Source of the DNA: Stenopsyche tienmushanensis
Lineage: Eukaryota > Arthropoda > Insecta > Trichoptera > Stenopsychidae
Assembly: GCA_008973525.1 (NCBI GenBank)
Contig: WACJ01000530.1
Location: 372,001-436,000 of the forward strand
Length of the DNA stretch: 64,000 nt
Direction: 5' to 3'
The notes under the pieces are model-generated. The model saw only the letters and a list, made by a program, of their open reading frames with translations, had not been told where the DNA came from and made no database searches. Each line of letters begins with the position of its first letter. The stretch's first letter is position 1. Shown here piece after piece: positions 1-11,724 of the stretch. A program made the position numbers and the translations under genes.

Positions 1-678
1 GGCTTTCAAGGCTGCTGAATCATCACAGGCATTCCAAATTTCTAAAATCCAAATACTACCAAACTACAGATCTTCTTCCTTATCATGTAATCCCAATTAT
101 GCAAGACATGTGGCATAGGCGTCTCGAAACGAGGCTTTACATAATGAGCACGTATGACAGTAAGCGCGTTTATGCAACGTTTGTTTGGATTATATATACT
201 CGGTCGTTAAACGGGAGTACCTTAAAATGTGACGCACATCGGGTCAATGGATCAAATGGGCGCGTCAGGAAACTGCGATTTGTATCCCATCCATAAAAAT
301 GTGTACACACCTGCTTAACAGGCAGCCCATAACAAACGATAATCCATTGCGATGGACGCATATTAGCACACTTAGATGGACCATGTTTAGCAGTGATATG
401 AGTCAATCAAAATGCTGCACTTAAATAGTAACAAATTTTACAGTAATAATGCAAGAGTTCAAAATGATTACATCGACGGTGTAGCGGCTCAATGCAATTT
501 GCGGTTTACATCCAACTGTCGTGTGTCAATCGATGCTAATGATGGACATTTGGACTTTTTGCTAATTTAATTCAATATTCAATCCAAAATATAATGCATT
601 TTAAATATTATAAATAGGGTTTTTTTTATGGGGACGCTCAAAATTTTGAGTGTAAAAGATTTAAAAAAAGTGTGTTAT
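1..678. other. AT-rich non-coding stretch, nothing recognised
   Basis: Only short spurious reading frames are present. I see no conserved domain, RNA gene or repeat shared with the rest of the window. It is probably intron or intergenic DNA. Confidence 0.5.
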
Positions 679-876
679 GGTTGACACAATTTCAACGCTT
701 TTCATCAACTAAAATTAAAAAAATTAAAATGATTCTTAATTAATAAATGTTTCGCTATAGTTCATACCTCAAAGAAAAAAATATATTAAATTTAACACAA
801 GATAGCAAATATTTTTAACAAAAAAGTCATTTTTTAACCTTGTTTTTCACAGTTTTAATTTTTTTTAAAAATACAT
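679..876 (-). repeat. partial copy of the ~305-bp GGTTGACA repeat
   Basis: The copy starts with GGTTGACACAAT and continues through the family's recognisable blocks in minus orientation: the 'gctatag...tacctca' block, the 'aaaaagtcattttttaacc' block and the 'cagttttaatttttttt' block. It stops matching near 876, where the full-length copies at 22.7, 29.8, 31.5, 31.9, 36.0 and 57.1 kb continue to the opposite inverted repeat. Confidence 0.6.
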
Positions 877-1274
877 TTGTGTCTGTTTTTATCCACGGGG
901 AATCGCATTTAAAAATACTTGGACTACAAAAAAAAATTAAGAGCAAGTTTCCATCAATTTTAAATACCGCATAACTTCAAATAAATGTCAAAAAATGTAC
1001 CAAAAGTCGCATAAAAAAAGTTTTTATATAAAAAATTGACATAAATAAAAACACAATACGTATTTATCTTAGAATCGCTTTGTTAAAGTCTGTTCTACTC
1101 GTTTTAACTTGCACTAGTGTTCATTTTAAATTTTTTTATGCGAATTCGCATTAAAAAAATTTCTTTCTATAAAAAAGAGGGATAGGTACCATTATTTTTT
1201 AAAACGGCATAACTTCAAATTCACATTAAAAAAATCAACATAAAAATAGACCCAAGTGTAGTAGCCAGATTTAA
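877..1274. other. AT-rich stretch with short internal repeats
   Basis: The phrase 'ataacttcaaat' followed by an A-rich tract occurs near 970 and again near 1205, with 'cataaaaaaag'-like runs between. No coding potential or recognised element is visible. Confidence 0.4.
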
Positions 1275-1480
1275 GCGTCAATGTCATCGAAATTTGTATC
1301 TACTAAATACGCGCTATCAAGCAAAATTGCGGCGTATAATTGAACGAAATTATATTTCATATTAAATGCCATAAAATTATCAATTAAATACAATAAACAT
1401 TAAATTGATATCTGATATATAACTTGATTTATTTATATTTAAAGATTTAGCGTTGTTATTGAAAGGCGCCATAAATTTGA
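1275..1480 (+). repeat. copy 1 of a diverged direct duplication
   Basis: It shares an ordered series of blocks with 2680-2880: a 'caagcaaaa..gcggcgtat' block, a 'gccat(t/a)aaat' block, a 'gatatct' block, 'tttatttgtatttaaa'-like sequence and 'agcgttgttattga'. Gaps and substitutions are frequent, so the duplication is old. The function is unknown. Confidence 0.55.
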
Positions 1481-2679
1481 TTTTTATTTCAAATAAGCAT
1501 TTATGTTTATGATTTATTTTTAGGATTATATCCAAATGAAACTAATAGTGTTTAAATACAAAATTTTGTTTAAAATATTGCAAAATCATTTATAATTTCA
1601 CAAATAAGTAATAATTTTATATGGACCCAATACACTTTCAGTATCGATTCACATTTTTATTTGTTGTTATTTTATGATTCACGCTCATATGCAATTAATT
1701 TGCGTTGATCCATATGATGTATAAATATACAGATTAATAGTCAATCATCAAATTAAATCATAATATTGTCAGTAAAATGAAAAAATCATCATAGGTTTAT
1801 CATCGCTGATGTGCATTTTATACAAGATATTGCTTAAGCGCGATGCAAATGTCAAATTTCACTTTCATCCGGGCGTTTTAATGACGTTTTTGGACTGAAG
1901 AGGTTCGAAAACGTTTGTTTTGTACAATTCCTCGATATTATAAATGTCAAATCGTCGTTTGTGCGTTTAAATTCGGCGTTATATCATTGGTTTTTGATGT
2001 CCAAAAATGGGTTCTCAGACTTCATTCAAGCCAACATCATCATATGGCTATGAATGATGGACACTGATGGAAAGTGAAAGGAAGCGGCGTGGAAACGCGG
2101 TTATCATAGTGAATGTGAGATGAGAATAATAAGATTAGATGCTCGGAATTGGAATGGTTCCCTTGAAGGAGTCATTAAGCGTCTTCGGATGATCAACTCT
2201 TCGCTTCGATCGCTTCATTCACATTTTGTATGGGATAATTTTTTGCCGGCGACGTCCCGCAGAAGACGTGTTTATGGGCGCTTTTTGCCGGGGCTAAAAA
2301 CTGTAATGACTTAAAAATGAGTCGGCATAAACGCAGCATTTTCCGGCAATCCGCTTACAAAATCCTATATAAGACCTAATGCCAAAATCATGACGTGGTA
2401 TTATTCCGACCGAAAGACAGATTTAGATCTGATAAAACGAGGATTTCATGGGAAAGAAGCTGATCTACGATGGACATTTGCGTGATTTGCAAAACAAGCA
2501 CGCATTGCCTCCGGGCTTTCGTCACAAATATTTACATGATTTCACCATAAATACGACAAAAAACAAGATTTTCTCATATAAATCGTATTTGAAAACGATA
2601 ATGATATGTATAAGATCTTTTGAATGTGACCGCAAAAGCAAAATAACCAACGCAATCCAGTAAATTCAATCAGATTTAT
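1481..2679. other. non-coding stretch, nothing recognised
   Basis: Mostly AT-rich sequence with a slightly less AT-rich patch at about 1990-2330. The short open frames there show no recognisable domain and no partner elsewhere in the window. Confidence 0.4.
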
Positions 2680-2880
2680 GCGACGTTCAATGAAAATTTA
2701 GCCTCCTGAATACGTGCCTCCAAGCAAAACCGCGGCGTATATTTTAATTATTTAATATTTTATAATTTTTGCCATTAAATAGTCTTTAAGATGCAATAAA
2801 AATTGTTTAGATATCTTAAACACAACTTATTTTATTTGTATTTAAAAATTGAGCGTTGTTATTGATATGCAGCCTATACA
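2680..2880 (+). repeat. copy 2 of the diverged direct duplication
   Basis: Partner of 1275-1480 in the same orientation and about 1.4 kb away. The best conserved block is 'agcgttgttattga' near the end of both copies. Confidence 0.55.
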
Positions 2881-4495
2881 CATTCAATATCAATAAATAC
2901 AAGTTATATCATTCAATGGTATAATCGATCATAAATACGCAATAAAACATAGGCGTAATGATTTTAAACCTGATTTTATAATATCTGCATACATATGACT
3001 CATTAGGAAGCCTCAGAAAGTGATACATTTTTCACATCAAAAATTCATCCGATACTGTATTAAAGCAATTTGAAGTGTTTTTTCGATATCAAATTTATAC
3101 CGGGCAAAATATCCTGCACATAAATGGCTTTAAAACCTGTTCTGGCACGTCAGCTGCTTTTTTAATGGGGAAAAATAAAGAATCTTTGCGAGGAGGTGGT
3201 TGTGCGGTGGGATGAACAAAGTAGGTTTCAAGGCTATCTGACCGGTAACCCGTCTTGGTAATTTGCAAATATAATTCATCGGATCCTTGTGCTTTAGCCA
3301 GGAAATTTATTTTGTGCAAAAACGATATTTTTGGCGCTGTTTTGTACGCGGCGCCCTTCGGAGCGCTCATCACGATGACGGTACAAATTCGCGTTTTTCT
3401 GCTTTTTTTGCAGACTTGTATGAATGATCGCCGAGAAAAATCCGCCTGAGGTCGCGGACATCATCATTTAGCATTTCAAAGTCTAATGTTAATTTGAAAC
3501 GTATCAGTATCATCGCGCATCGGGTATTAGCCGGCAAGTGTCGAGTTGCTAGTATCAAGTTGAAATTGCCTGTGGTCACGCAAGGGTTAATGTGGGGTTG
3601 GTAACATCGCAGGTATATCTTGTGGACAGTAACAGCTGCTTGTTATTTGATCCAAATCGAGGATAACAACGAAATTTTTGATATATTTACAGTAAGCCGA
3701 AAAATCGCCTCGTGACACATTGGCCTGGTTGCTGCCTTCAAACGACCGGCGATTATCCGAGCATAAGTAATAATTTTGTAATATATATATGCTTCGGTAA
3801 TGCATATTCATTATTTCCTCGTCAGTCGTCGAGATTGGTGTGTAGAATTTGAATAAATCGGTCACAGTCCCCTGGCATCGCAGTCCAATTTATCGTTAAA
3901 AATCGCTTATCCATGGTCTTCTACGGCCAAAGGTTGGCCAGACTTCTTCCTGCCGGAGGCACCGACCGAAACGACAAGGTCCAAAAAACAAAGACATCTT
4001 CGGCGTACTTCCCTTGAGACCACCTGTCATTAAAATACAACAATTCTGGGCCACTGACTCTGTGTCCAAATTACGACCCGAAGAAGACATTCGAATACCA
4101 TCCATCAAGCCCTCAGGACTTGACATCCAAGTGTTATGCGAATCGAAAGTTAAAATAATCCATGTGTTACCCAACCGGTAACCACAAATTAAAATTGGAA
4201 GCTTTCAAATCATGCCATATCCGGCGATTCGCATTCGTATAGCTTTCTTTTATATTATAATATTATATGTCAATCATAATATCATACGGCATACATGAAT
4301 AAATTCCCAGACGAAATCGCATTTGTCGATCAATAAAATTAACACTCTATTTATAATGCAGAGCAGCGAGTGACCATAAAAAGGCGAAGATGTGCTCAGA
4401 TCGTGATTTAATTGGCTGACATGTATGCAATGTCACTCATAACTAGCGGGCGGCAAAGCAGGCGTTACGATTGAGAGTTATACGTGATTTTTATT
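2881..4495. other. non-coding stretch, nothing recognised
   Basis: Several frames of 60-90 codons occur but overlap on both strands and show no known motif or signal peptide. A 'caagggttaat' near 3570 resembles a piggyBac-type TTAACCCTTG end, but no opposite end was found. Confidence 0.35.
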
Positions 4496-4660
4496 TCGTT
4501 CTGTAAACATATTCGGGTATGGCTTCCGATTGCGAGACATTCATTCGACATGTCAGCGGTCCGAAAAGCGGCCCGATTGCACACAGACCTTTTGGCGTAT
4601 AAATGCGTATCCGGGGCCATCTGTATGATTACAGAAGCACCCTCGGAGGCTAAATGTATA
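4496..4660 (+). mobile_element. LINE ORF2 3'-end fragment
   Basis: The sequence contains the module that recurs about 16 times here: 'cattcgacatgtcagcggtccgaaaagcgg'-type sequence (split here by substitutions), followed by a cytosine-rich 'cacacagacctt' block. In the better preserved copies this encodes the C-terminal peptide pattern ALIRHISGPKSGPIxHT, just after the RNase H/zinc-finger end of a non-LTR retrotransposon ORF2. This copy is a short 5'-truncated remnant. Confidence 0.6.
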
Positions 4661-4704
4661 TTGGTGGTTTGCGTTTGAAATTGTCAGCCAAAAATATGGC
4701 AGTT

Positions 4705-4985
4705 GTTTGGGCAATATAAGATCTACTGTAAGTTAATTGTACTATACCTATATTATTTGTGAAAGTGCAAACAATAAGTCGGCAAAGTTTTATTGCAATC
4801 AAATGAACGGTATGGTAGCGCATTAAATACGAACAAACAAACATTGATTTTTATATATTAGACTATGCTTATGTTACTTGCGAAATTTTTAACAATAAGT
4901 GAGCAAAGTTTTATCGCAATCCGATGAACGGTATGGCAGCGCATTTCGAACGAACAAAACCCAATTCAGTTTTATTTATTAGATT
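4705..4985 (-). mobile_element. Helitron-like non-autonomous element, two-unit copy
   Basis: Read on the minus strand it starts near 4985 and contains the two related units of the family. Each unit has a 'gcgctgccataccgttcat' core, followed by GATTGCRATAAAA and an 'acttattg' block. It ends with 'agttaattgtactata' reversed at about 4730 and 'ataagatctactg' at 4715. The 3' terminal segment with the CTRR end is not recognisable here. Confidence 0.65.
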
Positions 4986-5498
4986 CCTTCTTGTTTGATA
5001 CCATTTTTTTTCAAGGAACAATATATATTTGGGAGGAAGGTCATATTTTTTTGAAAGTCACGAAAAGTGAAACACTAAGCAGAAGTTGATCGGAAAGAGA
5101 AGAAGAATCGTTTATATTGGGTCCGTATCTGTCGTATATATCATAGAGATACTATGCGTATGCGCTGCAATCCCTCTGCTGTGTGTAAAGCAACCGCTAC
5201 ACCACTAGCACTCCTATTTTATTATATATTACACAACACAAGCAGTGCATATCATCTTTCATTAGGAGCTAAGTAGTTTCGCTTCTATTATGCGAGTCTA
5301 GTTTTGATCGTAAACCAAGCTATTGGTGGAAAAGGGGAGTATTTTATTAAAGAAACGTAAATACAGCTGATCAAAGTGGCGTTTCTGATCTGTCTGCATG
5401 CTATAAATTTCTATTCAGATGGTGTTAATTAAGAACACAATCATGAAGATGTCGGAATGTGTATGTATAATAATTTCATGCGGCGCAGTAATTTAATA
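4986..5498. other. non-coding stretch, nothing recognised
   Basis: AT-rich sequence without a convincing gene or a repeat shared with the window. Confidence 0.35.
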
Positions 5499-5530
5499 GA
5501 GTGGTCTAACAGGGTTCGAATCCGGCTATG
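5470..5530 (+). repeat. possible tRNA-derived SINE head remnant
   Basis: A perfect RNA polymerase III B-box match, GGTTCGAATCC, lies at 5513-5523. It is preceded by 'cggcgcagtaattt', which loosely resembles an A box. No clover-leaf can be folded around it, so this is at most a degenerate tRNA-derived SINE. Confidence 0.3.
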
Positions 5531-6199
5531 AGTCAGCGTCTGCAACTCTTTAGCAGCGGCACTGTTAGAAAGGTTCTCGTCTCGAAAAGCAAACAAAAGA
5601 AGTCGACCTTTGAAAGGTTGCGGCCAACACCATCGACCACCATCTTCGACCACCGAACACCATCATCCAGCAAACCCCTCCGTCACTGCGCCAAAATAGC
5701 CCGGTGATCTCACGGCGAAGAGATGATCGCTATTGAATAACAATAAACACATGAACAAATAGCATGTGCACTTGCCAGAGGAGGAAAAAATCCAAAACGG
5801 GTATCACTACGCTCTTGTGGCGATCAATTTCGTAACGAAAACAGGTTTTCAAGCATAGGTGTCTAAGTCCGACGATCGGTGACCATTTCGATTGCTTCCT
5901 ACGCGCAAGGTTGATAATCTCACTTGTGCATAAATCATCAGCTCAGAAGCCACATCATGAGCCTATGTATAATGCGTCCATTATTGAATTATACCAAATT
6001 TCTCTTTCTACAATCCAATCATGCCGTCAAGATTTGCGTATCATGGTACAAATCTTGCACAATAAAGCCGTACAATTCAAATTGCGTCGATGCCAAAAAA
6101 GACTCTATGGAACCCACTTTGACCAAAGCGGTGGATAACTGTCCAAAGGATGAAGCATTCAGTGACGCGGGGCTTATTACAAAATAGTCCCAAAGGTGC
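5531..6199. other. stretch with overlapping short frames, unassigned
   Basis: Two + strand frames (about 5911-6187) overlap in different phases and carry no recognised domain. Because a mariner remnant starts immediately afterwards, part of this DNA may belong to an older, unrecognised element. Confidence 0.3.
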
Positions 6200-6400
6200 G
6201 GATGAAAGATCTTAGTCTAACTGATATCAAATCCGAGCTAGATTCTACTCTCAGGGAGTCTGTTAATTCATTTACAACAGTAAGATGTTGGGTGGCAAAT
6301 GAGGTAACCACTCCATAAATAGTAAATAATGTTCACAAAATGGTATTGGATGGACTTCAACTATAAATGCACGAGCTAGCAGATATAGTAGGCCTTTTAA
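6200..6400 (+). pseudogene. mariner transposase N-terminal fragment
   Basis: The translated sequence gives LDSTLRESVNSFTTVRCWVA, then NEVTTP, a stop, IVNNVHKMVLD and MHELADIVGL. This matches the helix-turn-helix region of mariner transposases (usual pattern: LRESAPSFTTIxKWVAEFKRG...VTTPEIVxKIHxMVLxDRxLKxxELADxVGI). The 'FKRGRTSTKDxxRSGRPI' part is deleted between WVANE and VTTP, and two codons are now stops. The fragment ends exactly where a reversed LINE fragment begins, in a junction also present at 9485. Confidence 0.7.
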
Positions 6401-6560
6401 AATGCCTCAAGATCTGTGTGTGCAATTGGTCCGCTTTTCGGACCGCTGATATGACGAATGAGCGCCTCGCGATTGGATGCTATAGCTAAATATATCTTTA
6501 AAACGATTAAATTCATTACAAAACGAAATTGTTCGAAGAAGACTGATTCGGTGGGTTGTT
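6388..6560 (-). mobile_element. LINE ORF2 3'-end fragment fused to mariner remnant
   Basis: It carries the 'ggtccgcttttcggacc' palindrome and 'gctgatatgacgaatgagcg', the reverse complement of the LINE C-terminal module (ALIRHISGP...). It joins the mariner fragment at a 'gccttttaaaa' sequence. The far end matches the ends of the copies at 6.9 and 24.5 kb ('aaaacgattaaa', 'cgaagaagactga'). Confidence 0.65.
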
Positions 6561-6689
6561 TAAATTTTACAATCGGTCGAAAATATTATTGTCTTTATTT
6601 TAAGGCGGGCTTATGCCGGCTGGATCGGCTCAATGTTTAATCGATAACGAAAAAAATACGGACTAGACAGTTTAGTGTATATTATAAAA

Positions 6690-6965
6690 ACGGACAGAGC
6701 CAAGCAGTGTTGATTCATGTAAAGTAGATGGGTCAAGTAAAATAAAATTACTTTATAGTTGTTTCCATGATCGTACAGATTATAGAAAAGGCCCTAAAGA
6801 GGACGGAGTGACCGCAAAGTTATAATGTCCAATCGGTCCACTTTTCGGATTGCTGATGTGACGAACAAGCGCCTTGCAATCCGACGCCATATCTAAATAT
6901 GTCTACAGACCAATTATGAATTATTATAAAACGAAATTTCCGAAGATGACTGATAAAAACCGGGT
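6690..6965 (-). mobile_element. LINE 3'-end fragment, well-preserved copy
   Basis: This is a ~275-bp unit closely matching 11725-11990 across its length: 'tgttgattcatg', 'aaataaaatt', 'gatcgtacagat', 'aggacggagtg', the ggtccactttt core and 'tctaaatatgtctacag'. On the minus strand it reads in the order expected for the end of a LINE ORF2 plus 3' sequence. The shared limits of the two copies suggest the unit moved as a defined piece rather than as random truncations. Confidence 0.65.
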
Positions 6966-7590
6966 CGGTACTCTGCATTTTACGCCCTAACCACAATTGC
7001 GCCCGCGGCAGGCGCCTGCTTTACCACTCCCTTGTTACGATTCTGTTAAAAATAAAGCAAAAACATCATATAGAAGAACATCGCCAACATTTGTGTAAGA
7101 GAGAAAATTAATATATGGATGCTCATAAGTAATGTCGTTTTTTTTTTCAATGCAATTTAAAAAATATTTTTCTTGGCTTTAATTAAACTTTTCCAATTCA
7201 AATTCGTTTCTTACCTTATCAATCATCTTTTGCAATCCTTTTTTTTTAATTATCCATGCCCTTATTGTAAAATACAGCCGTTTTTGATTTAAAATAGTCT
7301 GAAATAGTGATTTTTATCTTTGTGTTTGAGTAGAAATTCAATTTCAGCCAAACACCTCCTGTTTTATATTTATTATTTATTTATTTAAGTACAATTTAAG
7401 TAAAAAAGTAAAATTTTAGTACATCGAGTCTTATATTATAGAAAAATGTCAAAATAAATGTGCTAAGAAATTAATAAAATATAAGCTATAGGCCACATGG
7501 CGCATAATTTAAAATATAGACAGGGGAACTGTTCACAAAATGTTGATACATTCATTAACGTTTTTATTTTTATAAAAATGTATTAATATA
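6966..7590. other. AT-rich stretch, nothing recognised
   Basis: A 'ggcgcctgctttaccac' piece near 7010 recurs as 'ggcgcctgctttgccac' at 9546 and in reverse near 4450, so it is part of a dispersed repeat. The rest holds long T runs and nothing recognisable. Confidence 0.35.
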
Positions 7591-7716
7591 ACAATCATGT
7601 AATATTGTTCAAAGAAAAAAATAATTTGATTGCTTTTTAAAGTGATTATTTGAATTAATTTAATCCAAAGTAGCAGGGAACTGTTTTTGAGTATTATAAA
7701 AACGTTTTTGATGTAA
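7591..7716 (+). repeat. copy 1 of a ~125-bp interspersed repeat
   Basis: It shares 'acaatcatgtaatattgttcaaa' start blocks (in part), 'taatttgatt' and 'cagggaactgtttttgag', then 'aaaacgtttttgat', with 21270-21386 in the same orientation. The class is unknown. Confidence 0.6.
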
Positions 7717-9195
7717 TAAAGTTAATTTAAATGGATTCTCTACTGTGCTTTTTGCTTATTGCTAACATTCTTGGATGATCAAGATTGATCCAACCGGTAA
7801 ACCCAAGCGCTGATCAATCTCGAGTTTACATCACAGTACCGCAGCAAAAAAACAAATTTCCTGGATTCTAATTTAGAATCATGTTGACTATCCAATTGAC
7901 GTTTGAGCAATCATATTATGATAGTTCCTCGGGTAAAAAAATGGTTAAATTCGCGGAGAAAGTTTGTTTTTGTGAGTGACGGTTAATGAGGCTTTATTTA
8001 CAAACAAATGTGCTCTATTGAATCCAATTAAATTCGGTTATATTTCATATTTAACGTGCCATTTAAATCACGCGGCCAATTATGGATCTTTGTATTGTGA
8101 AGCGTTCGTGGCCAGAATTGTTGGTCAATTTTGGTTGCTCAAGTACCCGCTCGACTGTTGTCGAGTTTCATCGACAAAGTGTCTCGAAATCCAAGAAACT
8201 CGGGTGAAATAGTGGTTTCATGTCTATGTCCAAAGATAAATCATAGTGTTCTCGAAGCACGTCGTCGGACGACATCCAGAGAGAATCAGCCGGTGGTTTG
8301 TGCAGTTTTTTGCAAGAAAAGAAACTTGACATTCTTCATTGCAACGTATCTACGTGTACATTCTGAGTGGCACACTTGAATCATTCATTCATGATTCATT
8401 TTTCTAGAACGGCTCGTTTTTTTGCCGTATTCTTGTTTCCCAATTTCGATAAATTCGATCGACAAAGATATGATTATGGCTCCGCGGCGAGAGGGTTAAC
8501 CCTTGACCTGGCACGTAAAAAGGCTTCGATTGAACTAAATCCATTCTATTATGCGTTCAAGAATACGTTTATTGTCATTAATCTGAAGGCTGTCTTGTGA
8601 CCTCAAATTATTTGTTTTTGCATATTGATAAGATAGTATTATAAATTATATTTTATAAAATAATTTTAAATATTTGCTCAATATTAGTACATCGGGTTAT
8701 TAATTAAATATTAAGAAATAACGAAAATTTAATACTTGCAATAAAAAAATATATTATTTTAATATCCCTGATTTGGATCAAAGTCATATGGATCAACACA
8801 TTAACTGCGGGGATACTCCACGCGCATCTGTCATATTAAGACGTATATTTACACATGATAAATTATCAAACACCACCACACATCACACAAACAAAAACAA
8901 TATACATGCGTGTCTTCAGTTTAAATTGCATTAATTGAATCTTTTCGCAATATTTAATAAAAATATTTAAACTTGACAATATTCTTCATATTCGTATCAT
9001 TATTAATATTTTAAAAATCTGGAAATCAAGTTAAAATTGCATCGATTGAGAATACTAACACTATAAATACCGTGTCTAACGTGTAGAATAAGGTATTTGT
9101 TTAAAAAAAATACTTATAATTTCATGATATGTGTTTGGTACACCATATGAAATTCTGAACCTCCTATTTATTATATTTCATATCGATATTCCTAT
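7717..9195. other. non-coding stretch, nothing firmly recognised
   Basis: Short overlapping frames at 7976-8600 have no known domain. 'gagggttaacccttgacctggcacg' around 8490-8515 contains a piggyBac-like TTAACCCTTGACC end, but I could not find a matching second terminus. Confidence 0.35.
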
Positions 9196-9370
9196 TATTA
9201 GAGTTATTTATCCCCGAAAATTTCGCAAAAAGCCCTATAAAAGGACGGTGTTGGTCTGTGGATCCAACTGGTCCATTTTTCGGACCGCTGACATGAGGAA
9301 TGAACGCCTCGCAATCGAACGCCATACCCAAACATGGCTGGATCCCCGGCTGGATCGGCCCAATGCTTAA
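9196..9370 (-). mobile_element. LINE ORF2 3'-end fragment
   Basis: On the minus strand it encodes a segment with FIPHVSGPKNGPVGSTDQHR and a downstream LFAKFSGINN, parallel to HISGPKNGPIEHTNLIASFR...FSGINN at 49 kb. The reading frame is open over about 90 codons but lacks any catalytic domain. Confidence 0.65.
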
Positions 9371-9484
9371 GAAGTAAGATGGGTGGCGAATGAAGTAACC
9401 ACTCCATAAATAGTGAAGAAAATTCACAGCATGGAATTGGACGAACGTCAATTGTAAATGCGCGAGCTAGCAGACATGTTAGGC
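9371..9484 (+). pseudogene. mariner transposase fragment, second composite copy
   Basis: Translated, it gives VRWVANEVTTP, a stop, IVKKIHSMELDERQL, a stop and MRELADMLGLLK. This is the same helix-turn-helix segment, with the same internal deletion and the same two stop positions, as at 6270-6400. The copy starts next to a 'gccccggctggatcggccc'-like sequence also seen near 6610. Confidence 0.7.
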
Positions 9485-9560
9485 CTTTTAAAAAATACCT
9501 CAAAGCCTGTGTGTCCAATCGGTCCGCTTTTCAGACCGCTAACTGGGCGCCTGCTTTGCC
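9483..9560 (-). mobile_element. LINE 3'-end fragment joined to mariner remnant
   Basis: It carries 'tgtgtccaatcggtccgctt' and continues only to 'cagaccgcta' before switching to 'ggcgcctgctttgccaccc'. The junction with the mariner part, around 'ggccttttaaaa', is the same as at about 6400. Confidence 0.6.
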
Positions 9561-10195
9561 ACCCCATCAAACAAAGTTCCTTTTTATTGATCTATTATTC
9601 TTATTTCTTGCATCGACATCAACCTTTCTTTATCTAAAGAGCATAATAGAAAGTGAAAAATTTTAAAAGTTATTATGGTGCTCTTAAATTACGTCTAATT
9701 TCACACAAAATAATTGTTACATAATATTGAAAATGTGCTCAATTTTATTAAAATAGTTTCAATAAATCCTCATAAGCTAACTAATGTGAAATAACACTGC
9801 ATAATAGCATTAAAGCCGACATTAATAAAAATACCGCTATTCATAAAAATACGCTTCCCGCAGTTAGTGTGTTGATATTGCACATCAACCAATTATTTTG
9901 ATCTTCGCATCTGAATGAAATTCAACATCAGCGCATCTCAACATGCGGGACTTAATTTGTATATATATTTTTATAAAATATCAGTGTATTATTTAACATA
10001 TTTAATCGAATTTCAATTAAATACATTTTTAATTAAACTTAAACCTTTTTTTGTGCTAAATTTAAATTTCCTTCCAGCGATGATAATACATACATGTAGT
10101 TCATATATTTAAATCGTATAAAATACATGTAAATGTCATTCGTTTTGTAAAATATAGAGAATTTTATTTATAAAATCATAGATTTTTTTACAAAT
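9561..10195. other. AT-rich stretch, nothing recognised
   Basis: No gene or shared repeat was seen. A 65-codon frame at 9915 is low-complexity and lacks a signal or domain. Confidence 0.35.
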
Positions 10196-10466
10196 TTAAT
10201 ATATAAAAATGATTTGGGTTTTGTTCGTTCGAAATGCGCTGCCATACCGTTCATCAGATTGCAATAAAATTTCGTCCACTTATTGCTAAAGATTTTGCGA
10301 GTAACATGGGTATAGTCTGATATATAAAAATCAATGTTTGTTTGTCTGTATTTAATGCGCTGCCGTACCGTTCATTCGATTGCAATAAAACTTTGTCAAT
10401 TATTGTTTGCACTTCTCTCAAATAATATAAGTATAGTACAATTAACTTATAATAGATCTTATAATA
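10196..10466 (+). mobile_element. Helitron-like element, two-unit copy
   Basis: Unit A begins 'atataaaaatgatttgggtt' and holds 'cgttcgaaatgcgctgcc'. Unit B follows, starting 'tatataaaaatcaatgtttg', and ends at 'agtacaattaactta'. The order and orientation match the other copies. No intact 3' terminus is visible. Confidence 0.65.
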
Positions 10467-11724
10467 GTTATTGTGCGTTTATGCGCTACTTATACAATGC
10501 ATTTTCATACAATTCAAGTCAAAAAGTATCATTGTATGCATTATATCACTGTTATATTTATATACATGAACGCAATAAACTCTTTTGTAGACATGATTGA
10601 AATTTCGTTTAAATCTGTTAGCCGGTTTAAGAGTAATATCGAATTTACGAAAGATGTCGAAATTTATACTTGTGAAATTCGCCCGGATTCTATAGTTTTA
10701 ACGTTTCGCAGGGCTGGATTTCATAAGTCACGTGATCCGATCGCAATGTAATGGAGGCTCTCTTGTAATATTTCTCAGATTTTGATCAAATTTTCTTCGG
10801 AAAACCCTTTTTTTAAGTCATGGATCAATGATTTCAAGCAACACCCACTTTGGTCCATTGAACGACGCGAACCCATAAGCAGAGAGAATATCTACAGAGT
10901 GTATTTGTAACATGTCGATGAATTAACATATGCAAAACGAAACCACGGAGCACAATTCATTGAATGTGCCCGTAAAAAATAATGATAAATTTATGTCGTC
11001 GAAAGCCTTGATACGAATCCTACTCTAAAACAAATTCGACAATCGAAACTAGTCTGACGAGTTATCGTCGGTTTCTGCCTACGTATTCTATTGCGCGTTG
11101 ACAACCTTGGTCAGGATATGCTAATGTCGTTCCTTCCTACTTTCGATGCTCATTGTCTTAGTAAAATCCTGACATCATCAAATATGACACTATCAAAATA
11201 CGATCACCATCTTTCACGCCCGATCTGCGCTTTTAATAATACCCAAGCGTCGATTGTTCTTGGGCCTTGATTCATAAAAATCATTTTTGGGATCTCGTAT
11301 TAACGTATGGAAGTCATAAACCAATACCACAAGTTGAAGAGCAAGTATCGTTTAATAAATTATATCGTGTGTGATTTGATGATTAAATTAATATTTAATT
11401 TATTGAATTGTTGCAATGTTGAAGAAACATTGATTGGTTCTTAATGGTAGTGTGTCAGCGCAAATGTAGTCAGAGATTACCAACATTTCCATACTGGTTA
11501 TTTTTTTAATCAAATCATAATCTTAAGACCAACCATCAATAAACCAGATATTATCCTTTAAATATATTGAATACTATATAATATTAATATATTGTTTTTA
11601 AAAAAATGATAATAAACGGGAAATAATAGATAATAGGTAATATTACTATCAAATTGGAAAAAAATTAAGTACACTAAGTCTTATATTATAAAATCAGTCT
11701 ATATTCCATATTTGGTCTGTTATA
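10467..11724. other. non-coding stretch, nothing recognised
   Basis: There are two overlapping + frames at 10473-10751 without a domain. The remainder contains no repeat I can match inside the window. Confidence 0.35.

Noticed and set aside
5500..5530. A tRNA gene with a GGTTCGAATCC T-loop
   Set aside because: No acceptor, D or anticodon stem can be formed around it. The same holds for 35491-35501. They were kept only as possible SINE remnants.
6400..6440. The 'ggtccgcttttcggacc' palindromes as regulatory dyads or terminators
   Set aside because: The same module encodes the conserved HISGPKSGPI tail of a LINE ORF2 in many copies, so the symmetry is better explained by codon sequence in a retrotransposon fragment.
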